From assembly GCF_014199935.1 (NCBI RefSeq), contig NZ_JACHOP010000001.1, positions 248,001-312,000 of the forward strand: 64,000 nt of DNA, given 5' to 3'. This DNA is from Methylorubrum rhodinum. Lineage in GTDB: Bacteria; Pseudomonadota; Alphaproteobacteria; Rhizobiales; Beijerinckiaceae. A program made the translations under genes and the position numbers. The notes under the pieces are model-generated. The model made no database searches. It was not told the origin of the DNA and worked only from the letters and a program-made list of their open reading frames with translations. This document shows, one piece after another, positions 36,443 to 44,175 of this stretch. Positions within the stretch are counted from its first letter, which is position 1. Every line of letters starts with the position of its first letter.

Positions 36443-37720
36443 TCAGCCCCGCCGCCGTTCGGGCTCTCCGGTGAAGACCAGCCCGCGCTGGATCGCCCCC
36501 GCGCCGAATTTCTCCCGCACCCGGTCGAGGGCGGCCTCGCGGCGGGCCAGCCGCTCGATGCCTTGGTCGGCCAGATCGCCCCGGTCGGCGTGGAGCCCGG
36601 CGCAGAGATCGCCGCCGCCGATGCCGATGAGGCGAAAAGAGGTGCCGTCGCAGGCCGCGCGCAGCATCGGCTCGCTCGCGCGAAACAGGCTCTCGGCGAG
36701 CTGCGTCGGTTTGAGGCCGCCGCGGGTGCGCGTGCGCAGGCGGAAGCGCGCATCCTTCAGCTTCAGGGTGACGCTGCCGGCGGCGAGATCCGCCCGCTTC
36801 AGCCGGGACGAGACCCGCTCGCACAGGCGCCACAGGATCGGGCGCAACTCCTCGAAGCGGGCGATGTCGGCGGAGAACGTCGTCTCGGCCGAGACGCTCT
36901 TGGCCTCGCGGGTCGGGCGCACGGCCCGCGCGTCCCGGCCTTCGGCGAGCGCCAGCAGGCGCAGCGCGTCGCGGCCGATGGCGCCGTGCAGCCGCTCCGC
37001 GCCCACCCGCGTCAGGTCGCCGATCCGGTGGACGTTGAGGCCGGCGAGCCGGTTGCGGGCGCTCTCGCCGATGCCGGGCAGAATGCCGACCGGGCGCTCC
37101 GACAGGAAGGCAGTGGCGTCCTCGCCGGCGATGATCGAGAAACCGCGGGGCTTGTCGAGGTCGGAGGCGATCTTGGCCAGGAACTTGTTCACGGACAGCC
37201 CGACCGAGACCGTGATGCCGATCTCGGCCTCGACCCGCGCACTGAACCGCGCGAGCGTCAGGGCCGGGCTCGTACCGTGCAAGCGCTCGGTGCCGGAGAG
37301 GTCGAGGAACGCCTCGTCGATCGAGACCGGCTCGACCAGCGGCGTCAGCGCGAGCATCATCGCCCGCACCTCGCGGCCGACGCGAGAATACTTCTCCATG
37401 TCGGGCCGGACGACGACCGCCTCGGGACAGCGCTTGAGCGCCTCGAACATCGGCATGGCCGAGCGTACGCCGGAGATGCGGGCAAGGTAGCAGGCGGTCG
37501 CCACCACCCCGCGCTTGCCGCCGCCGACGATGAGCGGCCGGTCGCGCAGGGACGGGTCGTCGCGCTTCTCGACGGCGGCGTAGAAGGCATCGCAATCGAC
37601 ATGGGCGATGGTCAGCCGGTCGCGGGCCGGATGGTCGAGCAGCCGCGGCGAGCCGCAGGCGCGGCAGCGCCGGGCGCCCTCGCTTTGCGTCGTCAGGCAA
37701 TCGCGGCAGAAGGGGGACAC
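36443..37720 (-). CDS. dinB: DNA polymerase IV (DinB, Y-family)
   Basis: Error-prone translesion polymerase, 425 residues. The GTG at 37720 has a near-ideal Shine-Dalgarno (GGAGG, five bases upstream) and begins a zinc-finger-like N-terminus with two CxxC pairs (FCRDC and CRACG), common in rhizobial DinB. Catalytic acidic residues lie in HVDCDAFYAAVEKRD and PVSIDEAFLDLSG. The helix-hairpin-helix is GILPGIGESARNRLAGLNVH. The C-terminal little-finger domain follows. Not part of an imuA/imuB/dnaE2 cassette. Divergent from cobK with only 43 bp between starts. Confidence 0.94.
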   Translation of the reverse strand: MSPFCRDCLTTQSEGARRCRACGSPRLLDHPARDRLTIAHVDCDAFYAAVEKRDDPSLRDRPLIVGGGKRGVVATACYLARISGVRSAMPMFEALKRCPEAVVVRPDMEKYSRVGREVRAMMLALTPLVEPVSIDEAFLDLSGTERLHGTSPALTLARFSARVEAEIGITVSVGLSVNKFLAKIASDLDKPRGFSIIAGEDATAFLSERPVGILPGIGESARNRLAGLNVHRIGDLTRVGAERLHGAIGRDALRLLALAEGRDARAVRPTREAKSVSAETTFSADIARFEELRPILWRLCERVSSRLKRADLAAGSVTLKLKDARFRLRTRTRGGLKPTQLAESLFRASEPMLRAACDGTSFRLIGIGGGDLCAGLHADRGDLADQGIERLARREAALDRVREKFGAGAIQRGLVFTGEPERRRG

Positions 37721-37757
37721 TCGGACCTCCGCCTCCAGCCGGCGGCTTGAGGACAGT

Positions 37758-37772
37758 GTACGAATGACGAAC
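37758..37772 (-). promoter_or_regulatory. Possible LexA-box-like site upstream of dinB
   Basis: Minus strand GTTC-N7-GTAC, one base from the alphaproteobacterial LexA consensus GTTC-N7-GTTC. It lies 38-52 bp upstream of the dinB start and overlaps the cobK ATG. Single-site match only; chance is quite possible. Confidence 0.25.
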
Positions 37773-38747
37773 GCGGCGGGCCAGGGGCAGGTGGGCGACG
37801 AACGCCGCCGTCCTCCGAAAATTCTGATCCGAAAAATTTTGATTCTTGGGGGCACCACCGAGGCGAGCGCCCTCGTCGCCCGGCTTGCCGGTCGGCCCGA
37901 GTTCGACCTCACCCTTTCGCTCGCCGGGCGCACCGCCGCGCCGCGGCCCGAGCCGGTGGCGACCCGCATCGGCGGCTTCGGCGGACCGGAGGGTTTGGCG
38001 CGCTGGATCGAGGCGAACGGAATCGATGCGGTGATCGATGCGACCCATCCCTTCGCCGCCCGCATCTCGGCCAACGCGGCTTCGGCCTGCCGCGCCCACT
38101 CCGTGCCGCTGCTGGCGATCCGCCGCCCGTGCTGGGCGCGGCAACCGGGGGACGACTGGATCGAGGTGGGGAGCGTGGCGGCCTGCGTGCCGGCGCTCGG
38201 CCCCGCATCGAAGAACGTCTTCCTGACGATCGGGCGGCAGGAGCTGTCCGCCTTCGCGGCGGCGCCGCAGCATGCCTACCTGGTCCGCACCATCGAACCC
38301 GTCGGCGACGCGCTGCCGGTGCCCCGCGTGACGGAGCTGCGCGCCCGCGGGCCCTTCACCCTGGAGGACGAGATCCGGCTGATGCGCGAGGCCGGGATCG
38401 ATCTGCTGGTGACGAAGAACTCGGGCGGCGCGGCGACCTACCCGAAGATCGAGGCGGCGCGGCGGCTGGGGGTGCCGGTCGTCATCGTGCAGCCGCCGGT
38501 GCTGCCGGAGGTGCCGTCGGTGAGCGATGCGGAGGGCGCTGCCGAGTGGCTTGCTGCGCATCTTGCAGGACGAGCGCGGGTCCCCTCCCCCTTGTGGGGA
38601 GGGGTTCGGGATGGGGGTGGTGCAGAAGGCACCGTGACGCTCGATCCTGCGCGACCCCCACCTCCAACTCCTCCCCACAAGGGGGAGGAGAGCGCGTCGA
38701 GCGTGAACGTCACCGCCAGCGCGGCGCCCGGCCCGAGCCGTCGATGA
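37764..38747 (+). CDS. cobK: Precorrin-6A reductase, with repeat-encoded C-terminal tail
   Basis: Reduces precorrin-6A in aerobic cobalamin synthesis. 327 residues from ATG 37764 (GAGGA upstream), against a usual ~250. The core runs from ILILGGTTEASALVARLAG through DATHPFAARISANA to VTKNSGGAATYPKIEAARRL and ends near EWLAAHLAG at residue ~269. The remaining ~57 residues come from the palindromic repeat at 38581-38690 and sequence beyond it. The 3' end overlaps the convergent GINT1-like gene by 38 bp. Near the start an AT-rich near-duplication (37816-37845) gives KILIRKILIL. No other cob genes adjoin it. Confidence 0.9.
   Translation: MTNAAGQGQVGDERRRPPKILIRKILILGGTTEASALVARLAGRPEFDLTLSLAGRTAAPRPEPVATRIGGFGGPEGLARWIEANGIDAVIDATHPFAARISANAASACRAHSVPLLAIRRPCWARQPGDDWIEVGSVAACVPALGPASKNVFLTIGRQELSAFAAAPQHAYLVRTIEPVGDALPVPRVTELRARGPFTLEDEIRLMREAGIDLLVTKNSGGAATYPKIEAARRLGVPVVIVQPPVLPEVPSVSDAEGAAEWLAAHLAGRARVPSPLWGGVRDGGGAEGTVTLDPARPPPPTPPHKGEESASSVNVTASAAPGPSRR
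38581..38690 (+). repeat. Palindromic repeat, family 3, copy 1
   Basis: Left TCCCCTCCCCC-TTGTGGGGA and right TCCCCACAAGGGGGAGGA are inverted complements, with an inner GGGGGTGG/CCCCCACC pair. It is in the same orientation as, and about 78 percent identical by eye to, 40239-40352. It encodes most of the extra C-terminus of cobK. Confidence 0.85.
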
Positions 38748-40305
38748 ATTCGAACTCCGTACTCCGGTTCAGCGTGTGCAGCCGGGTGCCGGGCCAGAGC
38801 GGGCCGGGGCGCAGGATGGTCTCCACCGTTTGTGAAAACCCTTCCTCGTCCAGCCGATCGATGCGGGCGAGCGCGAGCGCCGCGCCGTAGCCGGCGCGTC
38901 CGTCCTGCACCGGGCGGATCAGCCTGCCGCCGCGGGAGACGATCCGTCCGGCGGGGCGGGCGGCGGCGATGTCGATCAGCACGGGGTTTCCCGGATGCGG
39001 CACGAAGGGCCCGCGGAAATCCGGCGCCGACCACAGGCACAAAGCGTCCGAGAAGGCGCCGCGGGGATCACGCGCGGTGGCGCCGTCGCGGATTGTCGCG
39101 AACAGCCACCAGCGGCCGCCATGCTCGAGCAACGTCGCGTCGCTCGCGGTGACGCCGGAGAGAAGTGTCGCCTCCTTCACCCAGCCGCCCGGATAGGCGC
39201 GTGCCCGGTAGAGATCGACCGTGCCGTTCCGGCTCGCTTCCGGCACCATCCAGGCGGCGCCGTCGCGGGCGAAGACGAAGGGGTAGGAGAGATGCCACGG
39301 CTCCTCCAGCACCGGCCGGGGCGCGCCCTCCGGCCCGTCGGGGCCGAACGGTACGGCGGAGATCACGCCCTTGCCGGTGGCGTGCGGGTATTCCTCGACG
39401 AACAGCACCGTGCGGCCCTGCGCGTCGAGCGGGAACGGATCGGCGTAGAAGCGCCGGCCGTCGTCGGGCAGCACGCGCCAGCCATCGGCCGGATGCGCGC
39501 GGAGGTCGAAAAGGTCCGGCCCGTCGAGCCGGCGCCAGCCGACCCGCCAGTGCGGGGCGCGGTAGCAGAGCCGGTAGAGGCGGTGGACGACCGCCCGCGC
39601 CAGCACCCGCAGGGCGCGCTCGCCGAGCGCGGCGGGCGTGAGGGCGAGGCGCTGCGCTTCGGGCTCCGAGGCGGGGTCGGCGGGGCGCGCGCCCGTCAGC
39701 GCCGAGGCCACGAGGGTGATCGTGCGCATCAGCCCGTCCTCGAACGCGGCGAGCATCGTGCCGGGCGTCTCGCTGCCGAGGCGCCCCGCGGCGACGCGGC
39801 GGGCGCCCTCGCTCAGCGTCGCCACGGGGGCATGCCCGGCCATCAGGGCGGCGAGCAGGGCGGCCTCGCCGCAGGCGCCGTCATAGGCGAGCCTCCAGAC
39901 CGGGCCGGACTCGGCATCGCCGCACAGGTCGAGGGTGAGGTCGGGCGGTGCGGGGGCGGCGCGATAGGCGTCCAGCGATCCCGGCGGCAGCGGCGCGGCG
40001 GGGCCATCCGTCGGCATCCGGCCCAGGATCGCTTCGAGGTGGAACAGCCGTTCGGCGCTGCCGGTCAAGCCGCCGGGGCCGGGGCGGTCGTCGAGGGCGA
40101 TGCCGAGGCCCTGCGCCGTCAGCCGGTCGAGGAGCAGCCGATGCCAGCGGCGCGGCCGGGCGCCGTCGAGGCGCAGGCGCAGGCGGCGGATCGGTCGGTC
40201 GGCGTCTCTCTCGCCGGGGAAGTTTGGATTGGCGCGGTCCCCTCCTCCCCCGTGTGGGGAAGGGGCAGCGGTGGGGGTCGGGCAGGAGGCACCGGGGCGC
40301 TTCAT
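38710..40305 (-). CDS. GINT1-like protein (glucosamine inositolphosphorylceramide transferase family)
   Basis: 531 residues. The C-terminal ~300 residues form a five-bladed-propeller-like, GH43-type domain with WRVLPDDGRRFYADPFPLDA, VLFVEEYPHATGKGVISAVP, LSYPFVFARDGAAWMVPEAS, DATLLEHGGRWWLFATI and LCLWSAPDFRGPFVPHPGNP. This pattern is that of the N-terminal domain of plant GINT1 and its bacterial homologues, often encoded near polysaccharide or glycolipid genes. The first ~200 residues resemble a formyltransferase-like region and are less certain. Only ATG 40305 is available, and it lies inside a repeat, so residues ~1-23 are repeat-encoded. No signal peptide. Biochemical role unproven. Confidence 0.6.
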   Translation of the reverse strand: MKRPGASCPTPTAAPSPHGGGGDRANPNFPGERDADRPIRRLRLRLDGARPRRWHRLLLDRLTAQGLGIALDDRPGPGGLTGSAERLFHLEAILGRMPTDGPAAPLPPGSLDAYRAAPAPPDLTLDLCGDAESGPVWRLAYDGACGEAALLAALMAGHAPVATLSEGARRVAAGRLGSETPGTMLAAFEDGLMRTITLVASALTGARPADPASEPEAQRLALTPAALGERALRVLARAVVHRLYRLCYRAPHWRVGWRRLDGPDLFDLRAHPADGWRVLPDDGRRFYADPFPLDAQGRTVLFVEEYPHATGKGVISAVPFGPDGPEGAPRPVLEEPWHLSYPFVFARDGAAWMVPEASRNGTVDLYRARAYPGGWVKEATLLSGVTASDATLLEHGGRWWLFATIRDGATARDPRGAFSDALCLWSAPDFRGPFVPHPGNPVLIDIAAARPAGRIVSRGGRLIRPVQDGRAGYGAALALARIDRLDEEGFSQTVETILRPGPLWPGTRLHTLNRSTEFEFIDGSGRAPRWR

Positions 40306-40352
40306 CCTGAACCACCCCCACCTCCGGCTCCTCCCCGCACAGGGGAGGAGAG
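40239..40352 (+). repeat. Palindromic repeat, family 3, copy 2
   Basis: TCCCCTCCTCCCCCGTGTGG at the left and TCCTCCCCGCACAGGGGAGG at the right, with the inner GGGGGT/CCCCCACC pair and the shared GAGGCACCG block. It is a direct copy of 38581-38690. It covers the start of the GINT1-like gene and ends just before the 3' end of the next gene. Confidence 0.85.
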
Positions 40353-40359
40353 GCCCCCG

Positions 40360-41799
40360 TCAGTTCTTGAGCGAGCCCGTCGTCGTCACGGCGGCCTGGG
40401 GCTTGGCGCCTGGGGTGGCCGCTTTCGGGGCGGCCTCGTTGGCCGGCTTGGGCTTCGTGGTCGCCGGCGCCGGCTTGGCGGCCTGCGCCTCGGCCGGAGC
40501 CGCGGCCTTGTCCTTCTTGGCGCCGAGGTTGCCGAGCAGCTTGTGATAGGCGGTCGCGTCGCCCTCGGCGTCGGCTACCGCAATGCGGGCCGGCTTGGCA
40601 TCCGCGGGTTTGGCGTCCGCAGGCTTGGTCTCTTCCTTCACGGCCACCACCGTCACCGGCTTCTCCTGCGCCTTGCGGGCGGCGGCGGCCTTGGTCGGGC
40701 CCGGCGCGTCGGCGGGGGCGGCGGCGATCAGGATCGGCTTGCCCTTGGCGTCGACCTCGATCTCGCGCGGGCCCAGCGCCAGGCTCTCGGGCCGGCTGAT
40801 CTCGCCGAGATGATGGCGGCCGTAATCCTTGGCCGTGTAGGCGAGTTCCTTCTCCTTCTCTTTCTCCTTGTCGGAGTCGATCAGGCTGGCGAAGGTGGTC
40901 GTGGGGGCCGGCTGCGGGCGGAACACCGGGTTCTGGCCGCCGTCCTCGTAGACCACGCGGGTGGCGGGCGCGCCCTTGGCGATCAGCTCGGCGACCTCGC
41001 GGTTGTCGCGGTCGCGCTTCTCGGCCACCTGCGTGTCGACCCGTGGGGTGCAGTTGCCCGCCGCCACGTCGTTGCCGCCGAACACGTACTTGGTGCCGCA
41101 GGCCGCCACGCGCGGCTCCTCCTTGAGGGTCTCGAAATAGTCCGAGCCCTCCTTGAGGTTCTTCCAGAACGGCGCGTTCGGATCGTTGCGGAATTTTGCG
41201 ATGTTCGAGGCCGTCATCCGGAACGGGTAGGCCTGGAACTGGAACGCGCGCTGGCCGCCGGCGAACGCCTCGCGGGCGATGGCGTAGATCTCCGACATCG
41301 ACGCGTCGGTCATGGCGAAGCAACCGGCCGACGAGCAGGTGCCGTGGACCATGATGTAATTGCCGGTGCCGCCCTTGGCGCGATCGACGGCGTTCGGATA
41401 GCCGACGTCGAACGACAGGTAGTAGCTGGAATTCGGGTTCATCTGACCCGGCGTGATCGTGTAGAAGCCCTCCGGCGCTTGCCGGTCGCCCTGCTTGTTC
41501 TTGGGGCCGAGCTGGCCCGACCAGCGGCAGATCGGGAAGGTCTTGAGCAGCGCGTACTGGCCGGTGCCATTGCGCTTCCAGACCTCCATCTCCGCTTCTT
41601 TCTTGAAGGCGCGGATCAGGATCGGGTCGCCCTGGCTCATGCCCTTGGTCTGCATGAGCGAGACGGTCTGGGGCGGAATCGGCGTCAGGCTGCGGGTCGA
41701 GGCGCCGCCGAGCATGGCGCTGTCGTTGCAGGCACCGAGCGAGAGCGCGAGGCTCGTCGCCAGAGCGGCGGCAGCCGCCGCCAACGGACGCACAGCCAT
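40360..41799 (-). CDS. YafK/DpaA-type L,D-transpeptidase-fold lipoprotein
   Basis: 479 residues from ATG 41799 (GAGGA upstream). Lipoprotein signal with lipobox LSLGAC. The YkuD-like domain at ~40-230 has LLKTFPICRWSGQLGPKNKQ, APEGFYTITPGQMNP, YIMVHGTCSSAGCFAMTD (catalytic His and Cys of the HGxxxSxGC motif) and YPFRMTASN. In E. coli DpaA/YafK this subfamily detaches Braun lipoprotein from peptidoglycan. The C-terminal ~230 residues are charged low complexity (EKEKEKEL, repeated KPADA). It is the second L,D-transpeptidase-fold gene in the window. Confidence 0.88.
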   Translation of the reverse strand: MAVRPLAAAAAALATSLALSLGACNDSAMLGGASTRSLTPIPPQTVSLMQTKGMSQGDPILIRAFKKEAEMEVWKRNGTGQYALLKTFPICRWSGQLGPKNKQGDRQAPEGFYTITPGQMNPNSSYYLSFDVGYPNAVDRAKGGTGNYIMVHGTCSSAGCFAMTDASMSEIYAIAREAFAGGQRAFQFQAYPFRMTASNIAKFRNDPNAPFWKNLKEGSDYFETLKEEPRVAACGTKYVFGGNDVAAGNCTPRVDTQVAEKRDRDNREVAELIAKGAPATRVVYEDGGQNPVFRPQPAPTTTFASLIDSDKEKEKEKELAYTAKDYGRHHLGEISRPESLALGPREIEVDAKGKPILIAAAPADAPGPTKAAAARKAQEKPVTVVAVKEETKPADAKPADAKPARIAVADAEGDATAYHKLLGNLGAKKDKAAAPAEAQAAKPAPATTKPKPANEAAPKAATPGAKPQAAVTTTGSLKN

Positions 41800-41943
41800 G
41801 GGGAACCCGTCCTCGACTACATTCGTCCGCCGGACTTCAGCCCGTTCGCGGACGCCACTCCCCGTCACCCATAGCTCGGGTAAACTTACCCGAACCTTAC
41901 CACAAGGCGCCGCCGCATTTGGTCGGCGAGTGTGGCCCGCAAG

Positions 41944-42699
41944 TTACGGTTCCGCGAGAAGTCGCGCCCGCCCCCCGACGAGACCGGTCACGAAGGCGTC
42001 ATCGGTAGGGTCGGCGAAGCGGATTCCGGTGGAGGGCGAGCGGGTCTCGACCCGGAGCCGGTCGAACCCGGCCTCGCGGGCCAGTTCGACGGTCGCCGGC
42101 GTCTCGGCACCGGGGACGAGTTCGAGCACGGTCAGGTGGTTTTGCGCACGCCGCGCGGCCAGCAGACTGCGGATTTCGGGGAAAACCTCCGGGTCCGTCG
42201 GAACCGTGGTCATCAGGTAGAAGCCGTTGTGCGTCCCCGGCATGTCGAGCGCCGTGCGCAGCCGCCGGACGCCGGCCTCGAGGAAGCGGTAATCCGCCTC
42301 GCTCGACGCCGGGTCGTGGTGGTTGAACACGAACGGGATCGCGTGACGATCCCGGTAGAGGCGGTGGCGGCAGCGCGTCTCATGCGGCGCCATGCGTTCT
42401 TCAAGCGGCGTGCTCTCGTATTGGGTGCGGTCGAGCAGCGCCGAGAAGTCGTCGGCGAGGCAGTCGCGGATCATGCCGGGCGACGAAAAAATCCAGTCGA
42501 ACGGGCCGGACCACGTGCGCAGCCCCTCGGCCTTGAGGATCTGCGCCATGTGGCAGTGGCTGCCTAGCGAGATGTGGTTGAGCGCGCCCGGCTCGCGGCT
42601 GTCCCGCAAGTGCAGGCGATTTGGCAGGCGGCGGACAAGCCGCTTCAGCAGCCCGGCGCCGGGAAGGCGGAGGGGGCTTTTCGGACCGGTCTCACGCAT
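41944..42699 (-). CDS. DUF1796 family putative cysteine peptidase
   Basis: 251 residues from ATG 42699 (GGGAG upstream). The hallmark N-terminal motif is ISLGSHCHMAQILKAEGLRT, then SGPFDWIFSS. Family models predict a papain-like Cys (here in SHCHM) with a later histidine (VFNHHD). No signal peptide. Members often occur near glycan or capsule genes; here the neighbours are a YafK-type enzyme and accA. Activity is unproven. Confidence 0.8.
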   Translation of the reverse strand: MRETGPKSPLRLPGAGLLKRLVRRLPNRLHLRDSREPGALNHISLGSHCHMAQILKAEGLRTWSGPFDWIFSSPGMIRDCLADDFSALLDRTQYESTPLEERMAPHETRCRHRLYRDRHAIPFVFNHHDPASSEADYRFLEAGVRRLRTALDMPGTHNGFYLMTTVPTDPEVFPEIRSLLAARRAQNHLTVLELVPGAETPATVELAREAGFDRLRVETRSPSTGIRFADPTDDAFVTGLVGGRARLLAEP

Positions 42700-42723
42700 C
42701 GCGGTGAGTCTTCTCCCTTCCAA

Positions 42724-42849
42724 CCCCCTCATCCTGAGGTGCCGGAGCAAAGCGGAGGCCTCGAAGGAGGGCTCCAGGGATCGCAGAGACTTCTGAAGCC
42801 CTCCTTCGAGGCCGCTTCGCGGCACCTCAGGATGAGGGGGGTGGGTGGG
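42724..42849. repeat. Palindromic intergenic repeat, family 2, copy 2
   Basis: CCCCCTCATCCTGAGGTGCC on the left and GGCACCTCAGGATGAGGGGG on the right are exact complements, with inner GGCCTCGAAGGAGGGCTCC facing CCCTCCTTCGAGGCC. It fills the gap between accA and the DUF1796 gene. Confidence 0.9.
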
Positions 42850-42870
42850 ATGATCCGATCGAACCCGCGC

Positions 42871-43833
42871 TCAGAGCTTGCGGCCGATCTCCAGAAACTT
42901 CTGCGCCCGCCGGTCGCGGATCTCGTCGCGGCTCAGGCCGTCGAACTCGGCGAGCGCGCGGGCCAGCGCTTCGCCGGTCGCGTTGAGCGCGGCCTCGCGG
43001 TCGCGATGCGCCCCGCCGGTGGCCTCCGCCACGACGCCGTCGATGATGCCCAGCCGCAGGAGATCCTGCGCGGTGATCTTCATGGCTGTGGCGGCCTCGT
43101 GGGCGCGGCCCTGGTCGCGCCACAGGATCGAGGCGGCGCCCTCCGGCGAGATCACGCTGTAGATCGCGTGTTCCAGCATCAGGACCTTGTTGGCGGTGGC
43201 GATGGCGATGGCGCCACCCGAACCGCCCTCGCCGATGACGACCGCGACGTTCGGCACGCCGAGCGCGAGGCAGGCCTGGGTCGAGCGGGCGATGGCCTCG
43301 GCCTGTCCGCGCTCCTCCGCCTCGATGCCGGGGAAGGCGCCGGCGGTGTCGACGAAGGCCAGCACCGGCAGGCCGAAGCGGTCGGCGGTCTCCATCAGGC
43401 GCACTGCCTTGCGGTAGCCCTCGGGCCGGGCCATGCCGAAGTTGTGGCGCAGGCGCGCCTCCGTCGTCGCGCCCTTCTCCTGGCCGAGCACCAGTACCGG
43501 CCGGCCGCGGAAGCGCCCGAACCCGCCGATGATCGCCTCGTCCTCGCCGAAGAAGCGGTCGCCGGCCAGCGGCGTGAATTCCTCGATCAGCCCGGCGCAG
43601 TAATCGACGAAATGGGGCCGCTGCGGATGGCGGGCGACCTGCGTCTTCTGCCAGGGGGTGAGCCCGGCATAGAGGTCGGAGAGCGCCTGCGCCGCCTTGG
43701 CCTCCAGCCGCCCCACCTCCTCGTGGATCGAGACGGCGCCGTCGCGCTGGCCCAGCGCCCTCAGCTCTTCGAGCTTCGCCTCGAGTTCGGCGACGGGCTT
43801 TTCGAAGTCGAGATAGGAGCGCGTCGCCGCCAT
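42871..43833 (-). CDS. accA: Acetyl-CoA carboxylase carboxyltransferase subunit alpha
   Basis: Alpha half of the carboxyltransferase that makes malonyl-CoA for fatty-acid synthesis. 320 residues, matching the family. Segments: YLDFEKPVAELEAKLEELR, RPHFVDYCAGLIEEFTPLAG, GFGRFRGRPVLVLGQEKG, VDTAGAFPGIEAEERGQAEA, VVIGEGGSGGAIAIATANKV and YSVISPEGAASILWRD. It is followed by a family 2 repeat. accD and accBC are not in the window. Confidence 0.97.
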   Translation of the reverse strand: MAATRSYLDFEKPVAELEAKLEELRALGQRDGAVSIHEEVGRLEAKAAQALSDLYAGLTPWQKTQVARHPQRPHFVDYCAGLIEEFTPLAGDRFFGEDEAIIGGFGRFRGRPVLVLGQEKGATTEARLRHNFGMARPEGYRKAVRLMETADRFGLPVLAFVDTAGAFPGIEAEERGQAEAIARSTQACLALGVPNVAVVIGEGGSGGAIAIATANKVLMLEHAIYSVISPEGAASILWRDQGRAHEAATAMKITAQDLLRLGIIDGVVAEATGGAHRDREAALNATGEALARALAEFDGLSRDEIRDRRAQKFLEIGRKL

Positions 43834-43972
43834 CGAATGTCGGTCCAGTCCAATTCGGGTCCGCGGCCCCGCCCGGCACGGTGGGGGGTGATGTCGGGAA
43901 AGCGGGCGCGGGTGTCAACCATGGCGGCCCGGTAGGCCGCGTTCACGGCTACCCCGACCACCCGCAACGCCC

Positions 43973-44083
43973 GTCACGCCGGCGCCGCGAAGCGGAACCC
44001 GGAAACCACCCTCGACGCGCGGCGACGAGAGGCGTCGCGGCCGGTCGTGGATGCCGGGTTCGCGGATCAGCGCCCCGGAATGA
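43973..44083. repeat. Palindromic intergenic repeat, family 1, copy 3
   Basis: GTCACGCCGGCGCCGCGAAG at the left and CGCCCCGGAATGAC at the right with inner GGAACCCGGAAACCAC facing GTGGATGCCGGGTTCG. It is a degraded copy in the gap between divergent accA and the SDR gene. Confidence 0.8.
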
Positions 44084-44175
44084 CGGTGGGGAGCGGCTGT
44101 AAGTCGACTTCGCGCGAGCCATCGGGCATGTCCGTCCCGGACTGCCCGCGCGGCGCGCAACGGAGAGACGTTTCC

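Noticed and set aside
38581-40352. Composite transposon around the GINT1-like gene
   Set aside because: The flanking repeats are short palindromes in direct orientation. No transposase gene or target-site duplication is visible, so I report only repeat bracketing.
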